DNA of 64,000 bases from a virus. How positions within the stretch are numbered: the first letter of the stretch is position 1; every line of letters starts with the position of its first letter. Made by a program: the position numbers and the translations under genes. Positions 36,386-44,036 of this stretch are shown here, one piece after another. The DNA lies in the IMG/VR virus record IMGVR_UViG_3300045119_000356, positions 1 through 64,000 of that record. The stretch is one strand, 5' to 3'. Below the pieces are notes generated by a model, which had not been told where the DNA came from, ran no database searches, and worked only from the letters and a program-made list of their open reading frames with translations.

Positions 36386-36466
36386 GGCACGGGCCCCCGC
36401 GGGATACAAGGGCGAAGCGGAGGCCCGTGCCAACACCAGCACGCGGAGAGGAGAAGTCTCTGCGTG
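36386..36466. other. Structured gap with two hairpins before VRR-NUC gene
   Basis: GGCACGGGC (36386-36394) pairs with GCCCGTGCC (36423-36431). CACGCGGAGA (36440-36449) pairs with TCTCTGCGTG (36457-36466), 9 of 10. The 160-bp gap after the helicase stop holds no gene. A TATGCT -10-like box lies just upstream on the minus strand. May be a leader RNA or terminator pair. Confidence 0.5.
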
Positions 36467-36525
36467 CGCCGAGCATAGGGCGCCGTTCCTCTGAGGAGCT
36501 CGGATCGCTCCATAAAATCCCGGTA

Positions 36526-38223
36526 TCACCGTGCGCTTACCTCCGGCACCGGCAGGCTGACGGCCTCGCCGCCGGCCGGATCGCACAGCGTCAGCTTCTC
36601 CCGCGCCCTGGTGAAGGCGACGTAGAAGAGGCGGTAACTCGGTGCCCGTGTAGATGGTCGCTCCCAGGTAGAGGACCACCCCTTGTGACTCAGATCGGGG
36701 AAGACGTAGACCGAATCTGCCTGTCCGCCCTTTACGCTGTGGATGGTTCCGGTGACGATCCTCGGACTCTCGCGCAGCGCCGCACCGCCCCTGCTCCGGT
36801 AAACCTCGATCGGGTAGCGGCTGGCTTTCTGCGCATCGGTGAGGAGGTTGTTCTCCCACCACTCGATTGTCACCTCTGGGCTCTCCGCGACCTCGAAGAG
36901 ATGGTCGAAGAGCTCTTCAGAAGCGAGCTGCTCGGCCAACGTCGCAGGGTTGACCAGCCTCGGCTCCTCGCCTTCTTTTTCCGCCTCAGCCGCAGCGCGC
37001 GCCTTCGAGACGATGAAGTCCTTGGCGCCGCGGTTGAAGTTGCCTTTCGCTTTGACTTTCTCACCCCAGGCGCGGACATCAGGCCAGGTGTACCAGCGCG
37101 ACTCATCGCCCCAAGTCGCAGGATCGGGCCGCAGAAGAGAGAGCAGCCGCCGAGCCCCGCGAAGCGGGTTCCACCCACCGTGGGTGACCCGGAACGGATT
37201 CCAGAAAGGCACGCCGCCGCGCTTCAAGACGGCGATGGTCGGCTCCAGCATGTAACCGCAGGAAGCCAGGATCATCACGCTGCGCCCTTGCTCAACGTCT
37301 TCGAGGACTCTGCGCACCATCCCCTCGGGTTCCCGCCAGGTCGAAGAGCAGCGATTCACCTCGCCCTGGGCATAGCCCTGCGAAGGGTCGTTGGGATCGA
37401 CGAGCCGCGGTTTGTAGTCAACTGGCGGCCGGTCCTCGACCTGCTGAATCCAGTTGACCGCGTAATCGTGGACGGCCGCCGGCACCCTGTAGCTCTGCGC
37501 CAAGACGCGCTGACTGGCGAGATCGCCGGAGAGCATCTCCTGAGGGTCAGTGCCTCGCCAGGCGTACAGGCACTGATCGGGGTCTCCAACGACCACGATC
37601 TGTTCGCAGCTCTTCGACCATTTCCGCGCGAGCGCGAACTCCAGCGCCGAGAGATCCTGCGCCTCGTCGAGCATCATGATCTGCGGCATCGTCATCGGGA
37701 TATCGACCTCTTCGAGGGCGCGCTCAATCAGATCTGTGAAGTCGAGCCGGTTGGCTTTCAGCTTCCAGGCATCCCAGGCCTCAGCGAAGCGCAGCACCTT
37801 CGGCGGCCAGAGCTCGCGCGGTGCTTGGCGAGCTCGCAGGGTGCCCATCGTCGCAAGCAGAAGTTCGCCCTGACTGGAGTCTCGCTGCTCCGGTGCGTAG
37901 TCGAGGTTGACCTGAGCGGAGTTGCCCATTTTCCACACCAGGCCCTCACGCTCCGCGAAGTCGTTCCAAGCAGCGAGACCGTCCGGAGTCTCGGCCAGCT
38001 CGGGCTTGTCCAGGACGCGATAGGCGTGCGCGTGCAAGGTGCCGACGCAGCGCCGCGGGATCGGCGTGTCTCGGCCGGCGATCTCCTGGGCAGCGGCACG
38101 AGTCAGCGAAGCGATCATCACGGCGTCGGGCCCGACCTTCTCAGCAGCTCGGGTCGCCTGTCCTGCAAGGTAGGTCGTCTTGCCGGTGCCCGGTGGGCCG
38201 ATAACTAGATGCTCAACGCTCAT
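36526..38223 (-). CDS. UvrD/Rep-type superfamily 1 helicase
   Basis: 565 residues; unwinds DNA with ATP. Walker A GPPGTGKT at 9-16, motif Ia ASLTRAAAQEI, motif II IMMLDEAQDLS, motif III VVGDPDQCLYAWRGTD, motif V-like VTGTIHSVKGGQADSVYVFPDLSHKG and motif VI YRLFYVAFTRAREKL are all visible and in order. Shorter than UvrD (~720), with a reduced 2B region. Start overlaps the methyltransferase stop (ATGA). Part of the replication cluster with primase and methyltransferase. Confidence 0.9.
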   Translation of the reverse strand: MSVEHLVIGPPGTGKTTYLAGQATRAAEKVGPDAVMIASLTRAAAQEIAGRDTPIPRRCVGTLHAHAYRVLDKPELAETPDGLAAWNDFAEREGLVWKMGNSAQVNLDYAPEQRDSSQGELLLATMGTLRARQAPRELWPPKVLRFAEAWDAWKLKANRLDFTDLIERALEEVDIPMTMPQIMMLDEAQDLSALEFALARKWSKSCEQIVVVGDPDQCLYAWRGTDPQEMLSGDLASQRVLAQSYRVPAAVHDYAVNWIQQVEDRPPVDYKPRLVDPNDPSQGYAQGEVNRCSSTWREPEGMVRRVLEDVEQGRSVMILASCGYMLEPTIAVLKRGGVPFWNPFRVTHGGWNPLRGARRLLSLLRPDPATWGDESRWYTWPDVRAWGEKVKAKGNFNRGAKDFIVSKARAAAEAEKEGEEPRLVNPATLAEQLASEELFDHLFEVAESPEVTIEWWENNLLTDAQKASRYPIEVYRSRGGAALRESPRIVTGTIHSVKGGQADSVYVFPDLSHKGWSSTWERPSTRAPSYRLFYVAFTRAREKLTLCDPAGGEAVSLPVPEVSAR

Positions 38224-39923
38224 ACGATGTCATCCAAGAGGCTGGACTGCATCTCTAGGCCTAGTTGCCCAGAATCCTCGTGTTTCGATTTCATCCTCTG
38301 ACTTTTGTTTAGAGATTTCAGAACCATCGCTACGTCCTCTCCTTCGTGTTTTGCCCAAAACGCGATACGAGCCTGGGCGATCGCGATGTACTCGACCTCC
38401 CTCTCGATGCCGATGAAGTCAAAGCCCTCCAGGGCAGCCGCACAGCCGGTCGTGCCGCTGCCGAGGAGCGGATCGAGGATCAAGCCGCCCGGCGGGGTCA
38501 CGAGCCGGCAGAGCCAGCGCATGAGGTTGATCGGCTTGACGGTCGGATGAGGGTTTGCAGCCATGGGGTTCCGCTCGTTCCCGCTGCCGGTGAGCATTGA
38601 GCCGTCGTGCGTGCCCTGTAGGCCACCCCCGCGTTTCTCCTCAAACCCCTCCAGCCCCGCATTCCTCTCAGCTCGTGAAGTCTTTGCGCAGTAGAAGAAG
38701 CGGGAGGCTCCGCCTTGGTCGGAATAGGTGACGGCCTTGTCGGTCCCATTGGCGCCGTGATAGCCAAGGCTCGGGGTCGACTTGTCGTAGTCGCCCGAGC
38801 TTCGCCGGTCGCCGCTCTGCGCATCCAGCTCTGCCGCTGCCTCCTCGCTGAGGACGACGTTGGCGGGCCAGCGACCCGCGGGCGAGCCGTTCGTTCCTGG
38901 CGACGGCTCCCAACCGTCGTCGTTAATTAGGCCGAAGTCATCATCGGTGCGCTTGCGCTCGGTGGCCTCCGTCCCAATTCGGCAAGCGGCTACGTTGATC
39001 CCCCCGGTCCCGTGCTCCAACACGTTCTCTGCGACAGTGCCGATGAGGGGCTTGCGGGCTACGACGATCGGCTCGTGCGCGGGCTTGAGGGCGGTGCCCC
39101 AGCCCTCCCATTGGGCGGCCTCGGCAGTCTTTGCGGCGGTGATATCGCGGCTGCCGTCGCCGATGATTGCGACGCTCCCATTGCCGGTGCCTATGCCGGT
39201 TGTTCGCTCAGCGACCTTTTCGCGCTCGGCCTCAGCAATGATGCCGCCCCACTTACTATCCATGCTCAGCAAATCGCGAAGGGCTGGCCACCATTTCGCA
39301 TCGGGCCACTGGTACTTCTGCCAGTTGGCAACTGCGCCGGTTCGTTTGCCGACCACCTTCTCCGCTACGTCGAAGGTGTTCGTGTAGCCAGCGGCGTCAA
39401 TGGCAGCTCGCAGCTCAGCCGCAAACTCGGCGTGACGGCCGACACCGGGGCGCTTATCAATCGCCTTCGATACGTCGAGGGACTTGGGGAAGCCTGATCC
39501 GTAGAGCCAGAGCAGGGAGTCACGGATCTCAAAGCCAGCGTCCTCGACTCCGGCAGCGAGGCGGTGGTAGGTCCTGGTGCCGCACGAGGCGAGTAGGTGA
39601 CCACCGGGCTTGAGGACCCGGAACGCTTCACAAGCCCATGCCTCACACCAGCCTTGGTAGCGACGGTTGGCGGTGGCGAGCGGCACCCGATCGCGGGCAT
39701 GGCCTGCGCCGCTCTCAGGCCGGGGTTGCGAGCGTCGGCGCTTGCCGCCCTGTACCTCAACCTCCTCATCGGGGCCAATCGGCGCGAACACACCCGGCTG
39801 ATCCCACTCGTGCCCCATGAAGCCGATCCCGTAGGGGGGGTCGCAAACCACAGCATCGACGCTGGCCTCCTCCATCTCGGCCATGCGCTCGATGCAGTCG
39901 CCTTGAAGAATTTCGTAGCTCAT
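38220..39923 (-). CDS. Beta-class DNA methyltransferase
   Basis: 567 residues. ILQGDCIERMAEM and VDAVVCDPPYGIGF (DPPY at 28-31) give the catalytic motif IV. Motif I, LILDPLLGSGTTGCAAALEGFDFIGIERE, lies near the C-terminus, the beta-class order for N6-adenine or N4-cytosine enzymes. A ~60-residue insert (HAEFAAELRAAIDAAGYTNTFDVAEKVVGKRTGAVANWQKYQWPDAKWWPALRDLL) looks HTH-like and may set target specificity. Likely protects phage DNA; no cognate nuclease is adjacent. Confidence 0.88.
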   Translation of the reverse strand: MSYEILQGDCIERMAEMEEASVDAVVCDPPYGIGFMGHEWDQPGVFAPIGPDEEVEVQGGKRRRSQPRPESGAGHARDRVPLATANRRYQGWCEAWACEAFRVLKPGGHLLASCGTRTYHRLAAGVEDAGFEIRDSLLWLYGSGFPKSLDVSKAIDKRPGVGRHAEFAAELRAAIDAAGYTNTFDVAEKVVGKRTGAVANWQKYQWPDAKWWPALRDLLSMDSKWGGIIAEAEREKVAERTTGIGTGNGSVAIIGDGSRDITAAKTAEAAQWEGWGTALKPAHEPIVVARKPLIGTVAENVLEHGTGGINVAACRIGTEATERKRTDDDFGLINDDGWEPSPGTNGSPAGRWPANVVLSEEAAAELDAQSGDRRSSGDYDKSTPSLGYHGANGTDKAVTYSDQGGASRFFYCAKTSRAERNAGLEGFEEKRGGGLQGTHDGSMLTGSGNERNPMAANPHPTVKPINLMRWLCRLVTPPGGLILDPLLGSGTTGCAAALEGFDFIGIEREVEYIAIAQARIAFWAKHEGEDVAMVLKSLNKSQRMKSKHEDSGQLGLEMQSSLLDDIV

Positions 39924-41581
39924 CCAAGTTCCTCTTTCATGATCCGCCAGTACGAAGCCGTAGATCGCTTCCCATCTTTGGTTTCATAATGAATCGTCTG
40001 CTGCTCGAAGCCGGCTCGGCGCAGCAGCGGCGCCAGGTCAGCCTGAGCGATGCGCTCCCTCATCGCCATCTTCACGTAGCGCGCAAGCGGGCCGGCCTTG
40101 ACGTGGATGAAGCCCTCCTCGTCGAACGGCTCACCCTCGCGCGCTGCCTCCTCGCGAGACGCCCCAAGCCGGTCGTCGGTATAGCGCTTGACCCACTCGC
40201 GCGTCTTGTCCTCGACCTCCTCACGGATCTGGGCGATCCGCAGCAACGCGGTCAACGCCGAGATCCAGCGCAGATCCTCTTTGATCGGGTTCATGACGAA
40301 GCCGGTGGAAGGCCCGATTCGTTCGTCGAGCCGGCGCGTTTGGCGCAGGTTGTTGTAGGGCCCAACGTTGATCTCTTTGCCGTCAGCGAGAACAAAGACG
40401 AAGCGCGCGTCTTCGGGCTCGGTGCCGTACTGCACGAGCTCCTTGATTACCGGAGCGCCCTCTCGGCCGCCGCCGATGATCTCGTTGAAGAGCGAGATCG
40501 CCCGACCCGGATCTGGCACGCCGTTTGGCGACTCCGCCATTTCAGCCATCTCGCTGATCGCTGCGTCCTGGTGTTCGCTGCGCTCGTCGATCTTCTTGTT
40601 CTGGTGCGCCTTGGCGATAGTGCGCTCCAGGTAGTCCTGCCGCACTGCCTTCTCATCGTGCTCGCCTACGTAGCGTTTGCGGTGCTCGGTGATCAGCTCG
40701 GCAACCTCGTCATCGCTCCAGCCCGCATTGACCGCCATTGAGGAAAGAGCGAGGTCGTACTCAGACATCGACCAGCCCTTCGTCTCTCGCTCCCGGCGCG
40801 AGTGCTCCCAGGTATGGCGAAACGATTCGCTGTGCTCCTTCAGCGCTTCAAACTTCTGAAGCGGCAGCCGTCGCTCGGGGGAGATCTGCACCTTGCCAGC
40901 GGGCTCGTGCGGAGGCACCGCCGCCATCGCTCGGGTCGCGAGATCCTCGACCGGATAGCGCGGCCCATCGTCCTCCAGCACTCTGACCGGGGCCGTGGTC
41001 CCCTCCGGTCCCTTGTTGTTGAGGGTGCCGGGCAGGCGCATCAGTCGTGCCAGATCGTGAGTGCTATCCAGCCCGAAGCCCTTGTCGAGCGCGGCGTTTC
41101 GCAGGAGGCGTTGCCAGCCCTGCGCCATCCGACCTGCCTGCCCCCGCTCGTCGTCGGTGCGCAGCATCCACGGCTCCTCCAGCAGCCACCAGGCCTGCAC
41201 TCCGTACCCGGAGTGGACGACCAGCGTCGGCGTCAAGATCGCGTTCGCGACTTCGAGTGCCTCATCGACGTTCTGGGCGAGCAGCTTCCCCGGCGGATCG
41301 TCGGGCCCGCCGGCAACGTCGATGTCTGCCCACACGCCTGGGACCGCGGCGGCGTGTTTGGCCTTCGGGCGCTTTGCCCGCGGAGCTCCGCTGCCGGCGA
41401 GCGCGGCGTGGACGTAGACATCTGGTTGTCCTGCGAAGCGCTCAGCCTCAGAGGCGTCGCCCAGGTAGTCGGTGCGCTTCGTTGCCTTCGTCCACAGCGC
41501 GATCCGCGCGTCGGGTGAGGGCGCGTCTCCGAAGAGGTCTCTGAGGAACCCCGCTGCTTCGCTCTTGTTGCTTTCTCCCAC
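39920..41581 (-). CDS. AEP-type primase (RepB-like)
   Basis: 553 residues from GTG 41581. The N-terminal half fits archaeo-eukaryotic primases: GVWADIDVAGG (D-x-D metal site), TLVVHSGYGVQAWWLLEEPW, and DSTHDLARLMRLPGTLNNKG, the hallmark of RepB/prim-pol phage primases. A PriCT-like helical part follows (MSEYDLALSSMAVNAGWSDDEVAELI...). Next is a domain ending in a wHTH-like RIAQADLAPLLRRAGFEQQTI. No helicase P-loop inside, so separate helicases must serve. Preceded by a terminator. Confidence 0.82.
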   Translation of the reverse strand: MGESNKSEAAGFLRDLFGDAPSPDARIALWTKATKRTDYLGDASEAERFAGQPDVYVHAALAGSGAPRAKRPKAKHAAAVPGVWADIDVAGGPDDPPGKLLAQNVDEALEVANAILTPTLVVHSGYGVQAWWLLEEPWMLRTDDERGQAGRMAQGWQRLLRNAALDKGFGLDSTHDLARLMRLPGTLNNKGPEGTTAPVRVLEDDGPRYPVEDLATRAMAAVPPHEPAGKVQISPERRLPLQKFEALKEHSESFRHTWEHSRRERETKGWSMSEYDLALSSMAVNAGWSDDEVAELITEHRKRYVGEHDEKAVRQDYLERTIAKAHQNKKIDERSEHQDAAISEMAEMAESPNGVPDPGRAISLFNEIIGGGREGAPVIKELVQYGTEPEDARFVFVLADGKEINVGPYNNLRQTRRLDERIGPSTGFVMNPIKEDLRWISALTALLRIAQIREEVEDKTREWVKRYTDDRLGASREEAAREGEPFDEEGFIHVKAGPLARYVKMAMRERIAQADLAPLLRRAGFEQQTIHYETKDGKRSTASYWRIMKEELG

Positions 41582-41608
41582 GGCGTCGCCGGATGGGCTT
41601 CAACGAAA

Positions 41609-41642
41609 GGAGAGCCCCCGGCGGGGACGCCAGGGGCTCTCC
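41609..41642 (-). terminator. Rho-independent-type terminator
   Basis: GGAGAGCCCC and GGGGCTCTCC form a perfect 10-bp stem with a 14-base loop. On the minus strand it is followed by TTTCGTT. It separates the 41668-42426 gene from the primase gene. Confidence 0.72.
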
Positions 41643-41667
41643 GAGATACTTCGCTGGCCCCGCCTTG

Positions 41668-42426
41668 TCAGCTTGCGTCCACCACCTCCGCCTGGGACTC
41701 AACTCGGACCGCTTCAAAGTGCGGGCGCAGGGCCTCGGAGTAGCTCGCCATGATCTCGGCGGTCTCGTCGTCGAGATCCTCTCCCATCCTGAAGGTCGCC
41801 GCGCTGAAGTCGGGGACGCTTTTACCGGAACGCTTCTCTAGCCCGACAACCGTGGTGATTCGCCGGTAATCCTTGGAGTAGTCGGCCAGCATCAGGAAAT
41901 AAGCGCTGGCAGCTTTCAGGGAGGTCGGCGGCAAGGTCACCACCAGCGGCAGCATCCGGTCGGGAACGATCAGGAAGAGCTGCCTCGTCAGCTTGCAGGC
42001 CTGGCCGCGGCCAGAGCCGGTGTCCGAAGAACCCCACTCGCTGAAGGCGCAGGTCTCGCAGAGCAATCTGTTCGTCGCCTCGTCGAGAGTTGCCGGAATC
42101 TCGATCTCGTTGTCACCCTTGACGGCGTGCTTAGCGTCAGAGGCCGAGCAATCAGGCGGCTCGTTGTCGCCCTCGTAGGGCTCAGACCAGTAAGAGCGGC
42201 TGCTCTTGTACATCACAACGACGCCTTGGAGCTCTTTCGTTGCCTCGGAGCCAGAGAGCGTGGGGACTTCCCATTGCAACCCGCCGCCGGCAGGAATGCG
42301 CACGCGGGGGAGACTGAACTCGTTTACGTCTTGACCATCCAGCGTCTCGCGGAGCAGGTCGATTCCCTGCTGGCCGCGTTTGACGATGGAGTAGTCCTTG
42401 GTGGGGACAAGGGCGGTTCCGGTCAT
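41668..42426 (-). CDS. Conserved phage replication-region protein with CxxC
   Basis: 252 residues. The layout (LPRVRIPAGGGLQWEVPTL, LQGVVVMYKSSRSYWSEPYEG, PPDCSASDAKHAVKG, CETCAFSEWGSSDTGSGRGQACKLTRQLFLI, LPPTSLKAASAYFLML) has features I associate with a widespread phage family of unknown function near ssDNA-handling genes. Cys residues 97, 122, 125 and 143 may hold zinc. Perhaps ssDNA binding or recombination; not proven. Confidence 0.6.
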   Translation of the reverse strand: MTGTALVPTKDYSIVKRGQQGIDLLRETLDGQDVNEFSLPRVRIPAGGGLQWEVPTLSGSEATKELQGVVVMYKSSRSYWSEPYEGDNEPPDCSASDAKHAVKGDNEIEIPATLDEATNRLLCETCAFSEWGSSDTGSGRGQACKLTRQLFLIVPDRMLPLVVTLPPTSLKAASAYFLMLADYSKDYRRITTVVGLEKRSGKSVPDFSAATFRMGEDLDDETAEIMASYSEALRPHFEAVRVESQAEVVDAS

Positions 42427-42446
42427 TGCTTTGAACTTCCTTCCTG

Positions 42447-42923
42447 TTAGTCAGAGACTGGCGCCAGTTGCTCCGGCGCCTCTTGCTCTTTGGCTTTCTT
42501 CGCTTTCACGACGATCTTGTATTTGGGCTCGAAGAGGAGCACTCCCTCCAGCTCGGGAGGTAGGTCGCGGTCCCAGTGCTCTTCTTTCGCGAGCGATGAA
42601 ACGCTCTTGGAGTTGTAACCCTCGGTTACGTACTCGCCGTAGCCCGCCGCCTTCAATGCTCCGCAGATCACAGCCTTGCGCGTGGCCTTGCCCTCGTCGC
42701 CATCTCCCTCAGGCAAGACGATTTTCACGAAGCCCTCCCTGCGCATGGAAAGCACCGCGTTCGTGAGCGGCACGCCTTTGACCGACTCCGCCGCCCATTG
42801 CTCCAGAACCTCGTCTTCGAGTTTCTCCAGCTCGCCGTTGATCTCCTTCGCCCGTTCAGCGATCTGGCGCTTCTCGAACGTCAACGCAGCGATCTTCCGC
42901 TCCTTCTCGAACCGATCTGCCAC
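42447..42923 (-). CDS. Coiled-coil protein of replication region
   Basis: 158 residues from GTG 42923 after GGAGAGGAGAAGCA. Residues 1-50 form a coiled coil (EKERKIAALTFEKRQIAERAKEINGELEKLEDEVLEQW). A compact domain follows (FVKIVLPEGDGDEGKATRKAVICGALKAAGYGEYVTEGYNSKSVSSLAKEEHWDRDLPPELEGVLLFEPKYKIVVKAKK). Not recognised; the build resembles phage proteins paired with the 41668-type family. The start lies 18 bases after a long perfect stem. Confidence 0.6.
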   Translation of the reverse strand: MADRFEKERKIAALTFEKRQIAERAKEINGELEKLEDEVLEQWAAESVKGVPLTNAVLSMRREGFVKIVLPEGDGDEGKATRKAVICGALKAAGYGEYVTEGYNSKSVSSLAKEEHWDRDLPPELEGVLLFEPKYKIVVKAKKAKEQEAPEQLAPVSD

Positions 42924-42941
42924 TGCTTCTCCTCTCCGGGT

Positions 42942-43060
42942 GGACGCTGGCGAGGGGCCGAGCAAGCAGCCACCTTGTCCCCAAGTTGACCTCGCTGCGC
43001 GCCCTCGGCCTCTTCCGGCGAAGGAGTCCGACCTTCGGGGTCGGCCCCTCGCCAGCGTCC
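42942..43060. other. 119-nt element closed by a perfect 20-bp inverted repeat
   Basis: GGACGCTGGCGAGGGGCCGA (42942-42961) is exactly repeated inverted at 43041-43060. The 79-bp interior can form more hairpins (CCGACC-TTCGG-GGTCGG at 43028-43044, and an AACTTG/CAAGGT pair near 42975). On the minus strand it is the leader directly before the ribosome site of the 42447-42923 gene. No gene fits inside. It could be a cis-acting RNA, a small RNA or a MITE-like insert; no clear target duplication was seen. Confidence 0.7.
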
Positions 43061-43105
43061 TGGCCTAGTGCTTGTGGGCACCCTACACCAGGACGCCCTA
43101 GATTT

Positions 43106-43117
43106 GTACCTAGGTTT
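43106..43117. promoter_or_regulatory. Operator variant at 43.1 kb
   Basis: GTACCTAGGTTT (10 of 12 to consensus), overlapping the stop of the 43116-43466 gene. A poor TAGGGT lies 26 bases downstream on the minus strand, so its promoter is unclear. Confidence 0.5.
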
Positions 43118-43466
43118 AGGACTCTTCCGCTTCGTCTCCCGTCTCCTCGTTTTCCTGCGCGCCCTCGACCGCTTCTTCGGCCTTCTGGCGCTGCTCGTCT
43201 TCTTCGACCTGTTTCTGCTCGGCCGCCTGCACCGCGGCGCCGACCTGGCTTTCAGCGAGTTTCGCCGCGCACTCGGGTTTGCTCGCGTGGACGAGCTGCT
43301 GCTCGCCGCCGGGCGAAGAGCCAGTCACCGAGAACTCAATCCAGCCGTCCGGCAACGGCGCCATAGCCGTGTGCTGCACGCTTGGCGTGTCCGGAGTTCC
43401 CTCCAGATCAACGGTGTCCTCGCAGTCAGGCGCGTCGCAGGTGTAGCGGGTAACCAGCTTTCTCAT
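43116..43466 (-). CDS. Zinc-site and coiled-coil protein
   Basis: 116 residues: RYTCDAPDCEDTVDLEGTP, DGWIEFSVTGSS, VHASKPECAAKLAESQ, then a Glu/Gln/Ala coiled coil to the end. The Cys-x-x-x-x-Cys...Cys set suggests metal binding. AAGGAGAGGCCG precedes the ATG. Role unknown. Confidence 0.58.
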   Translation of the reverse strand: MRKLVTRYTCDAPDCEDTVDLEGTPDTPSVQHTAMAPLPDGWIEFSVTGSSPGGEQQLVHASKPECAAKLAESQVGAAVQAAEQKQVEEDEQRQKAEEAVEGAQENEETGDEAEES

Positions 43467-43485
43467 CGGCCTCTCCTTCGTGGTC

Positions 43486-43797
43486 TCAAATCAGTCCCCA
43501 GACACCCAGGATGACCCAAAGCACAACGCGCAGGGCGCCGACGATGATGGCGATGATCAAGAGCAAGGAGACGAATGCTTTCAGCCCTGCCCATAGTTTT
43601 AGCCCCGTCAGCCGGCGGCGGAGCTTCGGACTGACCGGGTCGGGCTGGCCGGTGACGACTTCGAGCACATCGCGCAGAGATTCCTCCAGCTTCGCCAGTA
43701 CCTCTGGCTCGACCTTCGCCTGGTCGGCAACGTCGAGCGTGACGACCCAGGAGATCGCGCCGGTCTCCTTCTCCTCGTGGACAACAATGCCGCTCAT
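43486..43797 (-). CDS. Tail-anchored membrane protein
   Basis: 103 residues. Soluble N-terminal domain (GIVVHEEKETGAISWVVTLDVADQAKVEPEVLAKLEESLRDVLEVVTG) and one hydrophobic segment near the end (LKAFVSLLLIIAIIVGALRVVLWVILGVWGLI, perhaps two short helices). Probably faces the cytoplasm. Unknown. Confidence 0.6.
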   Translation of the reverse strand: MSGIVVHEEKETGAISWVVTLDVADQAKVEPEVLAKLEESLRDVLEVVTGQPDPVSPKLRRRLTGLKLWAGLKAFVSLLLIIAIIVGALRVVLWVILGVWGLI

Positions 43798-44036
43798 AGA
43801 ACGGCGCGCTCGACTTCCCTGACGCCGTTCGGAGCGTCCTGCGGCCCAAGGATCTCGACCTTCTTCACCTCACCGAAGCCATAGGCAACCGGCGGGCCGC
43901 TGCCGATGTCTAGGGCGATGGTCGGCTCTCCCCGCTCGTTGATCATGACTCCGACGAACTTACCCGCCGTTGCCGTCTGCTTGCTGTGAACGTCGATGCG
44001 GGTACCGGGCTTCAGGAAAATCATCTTCTCGATCAT
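43794..44036 (-). CDS. Small SH3-like barrel protein
   Basis: 80 residues from ATG 44036. KPGTRIDVHSKQTATAGKFVGVMINERGEPTIALDIGSGPPVAYGFGEVKKVEILG has the strand spacing of an SH3 or Sm barrel. Downstream neighbour of the SNF2-type helicase (ATGA overlap). Unknown. Confidence 0.58.
   Translation of the reverse strand: MIEKMIFLKPGTRIDVHSKQTATAGKFVGVMINERGEPTIALDIGSGPPVAYGFGEVKKVEILGPQDAPNGVREVERAVL

Noticed and set aside
36427-38208. Long plus-strand frame (593 codons) opposite the helicase
   Set aside because: It mirrors the UvrD-like helicase exactly, a common effect of GC-rich codon use. It has no recognisable domain, and the helicase motifs on the minus strand are complete.
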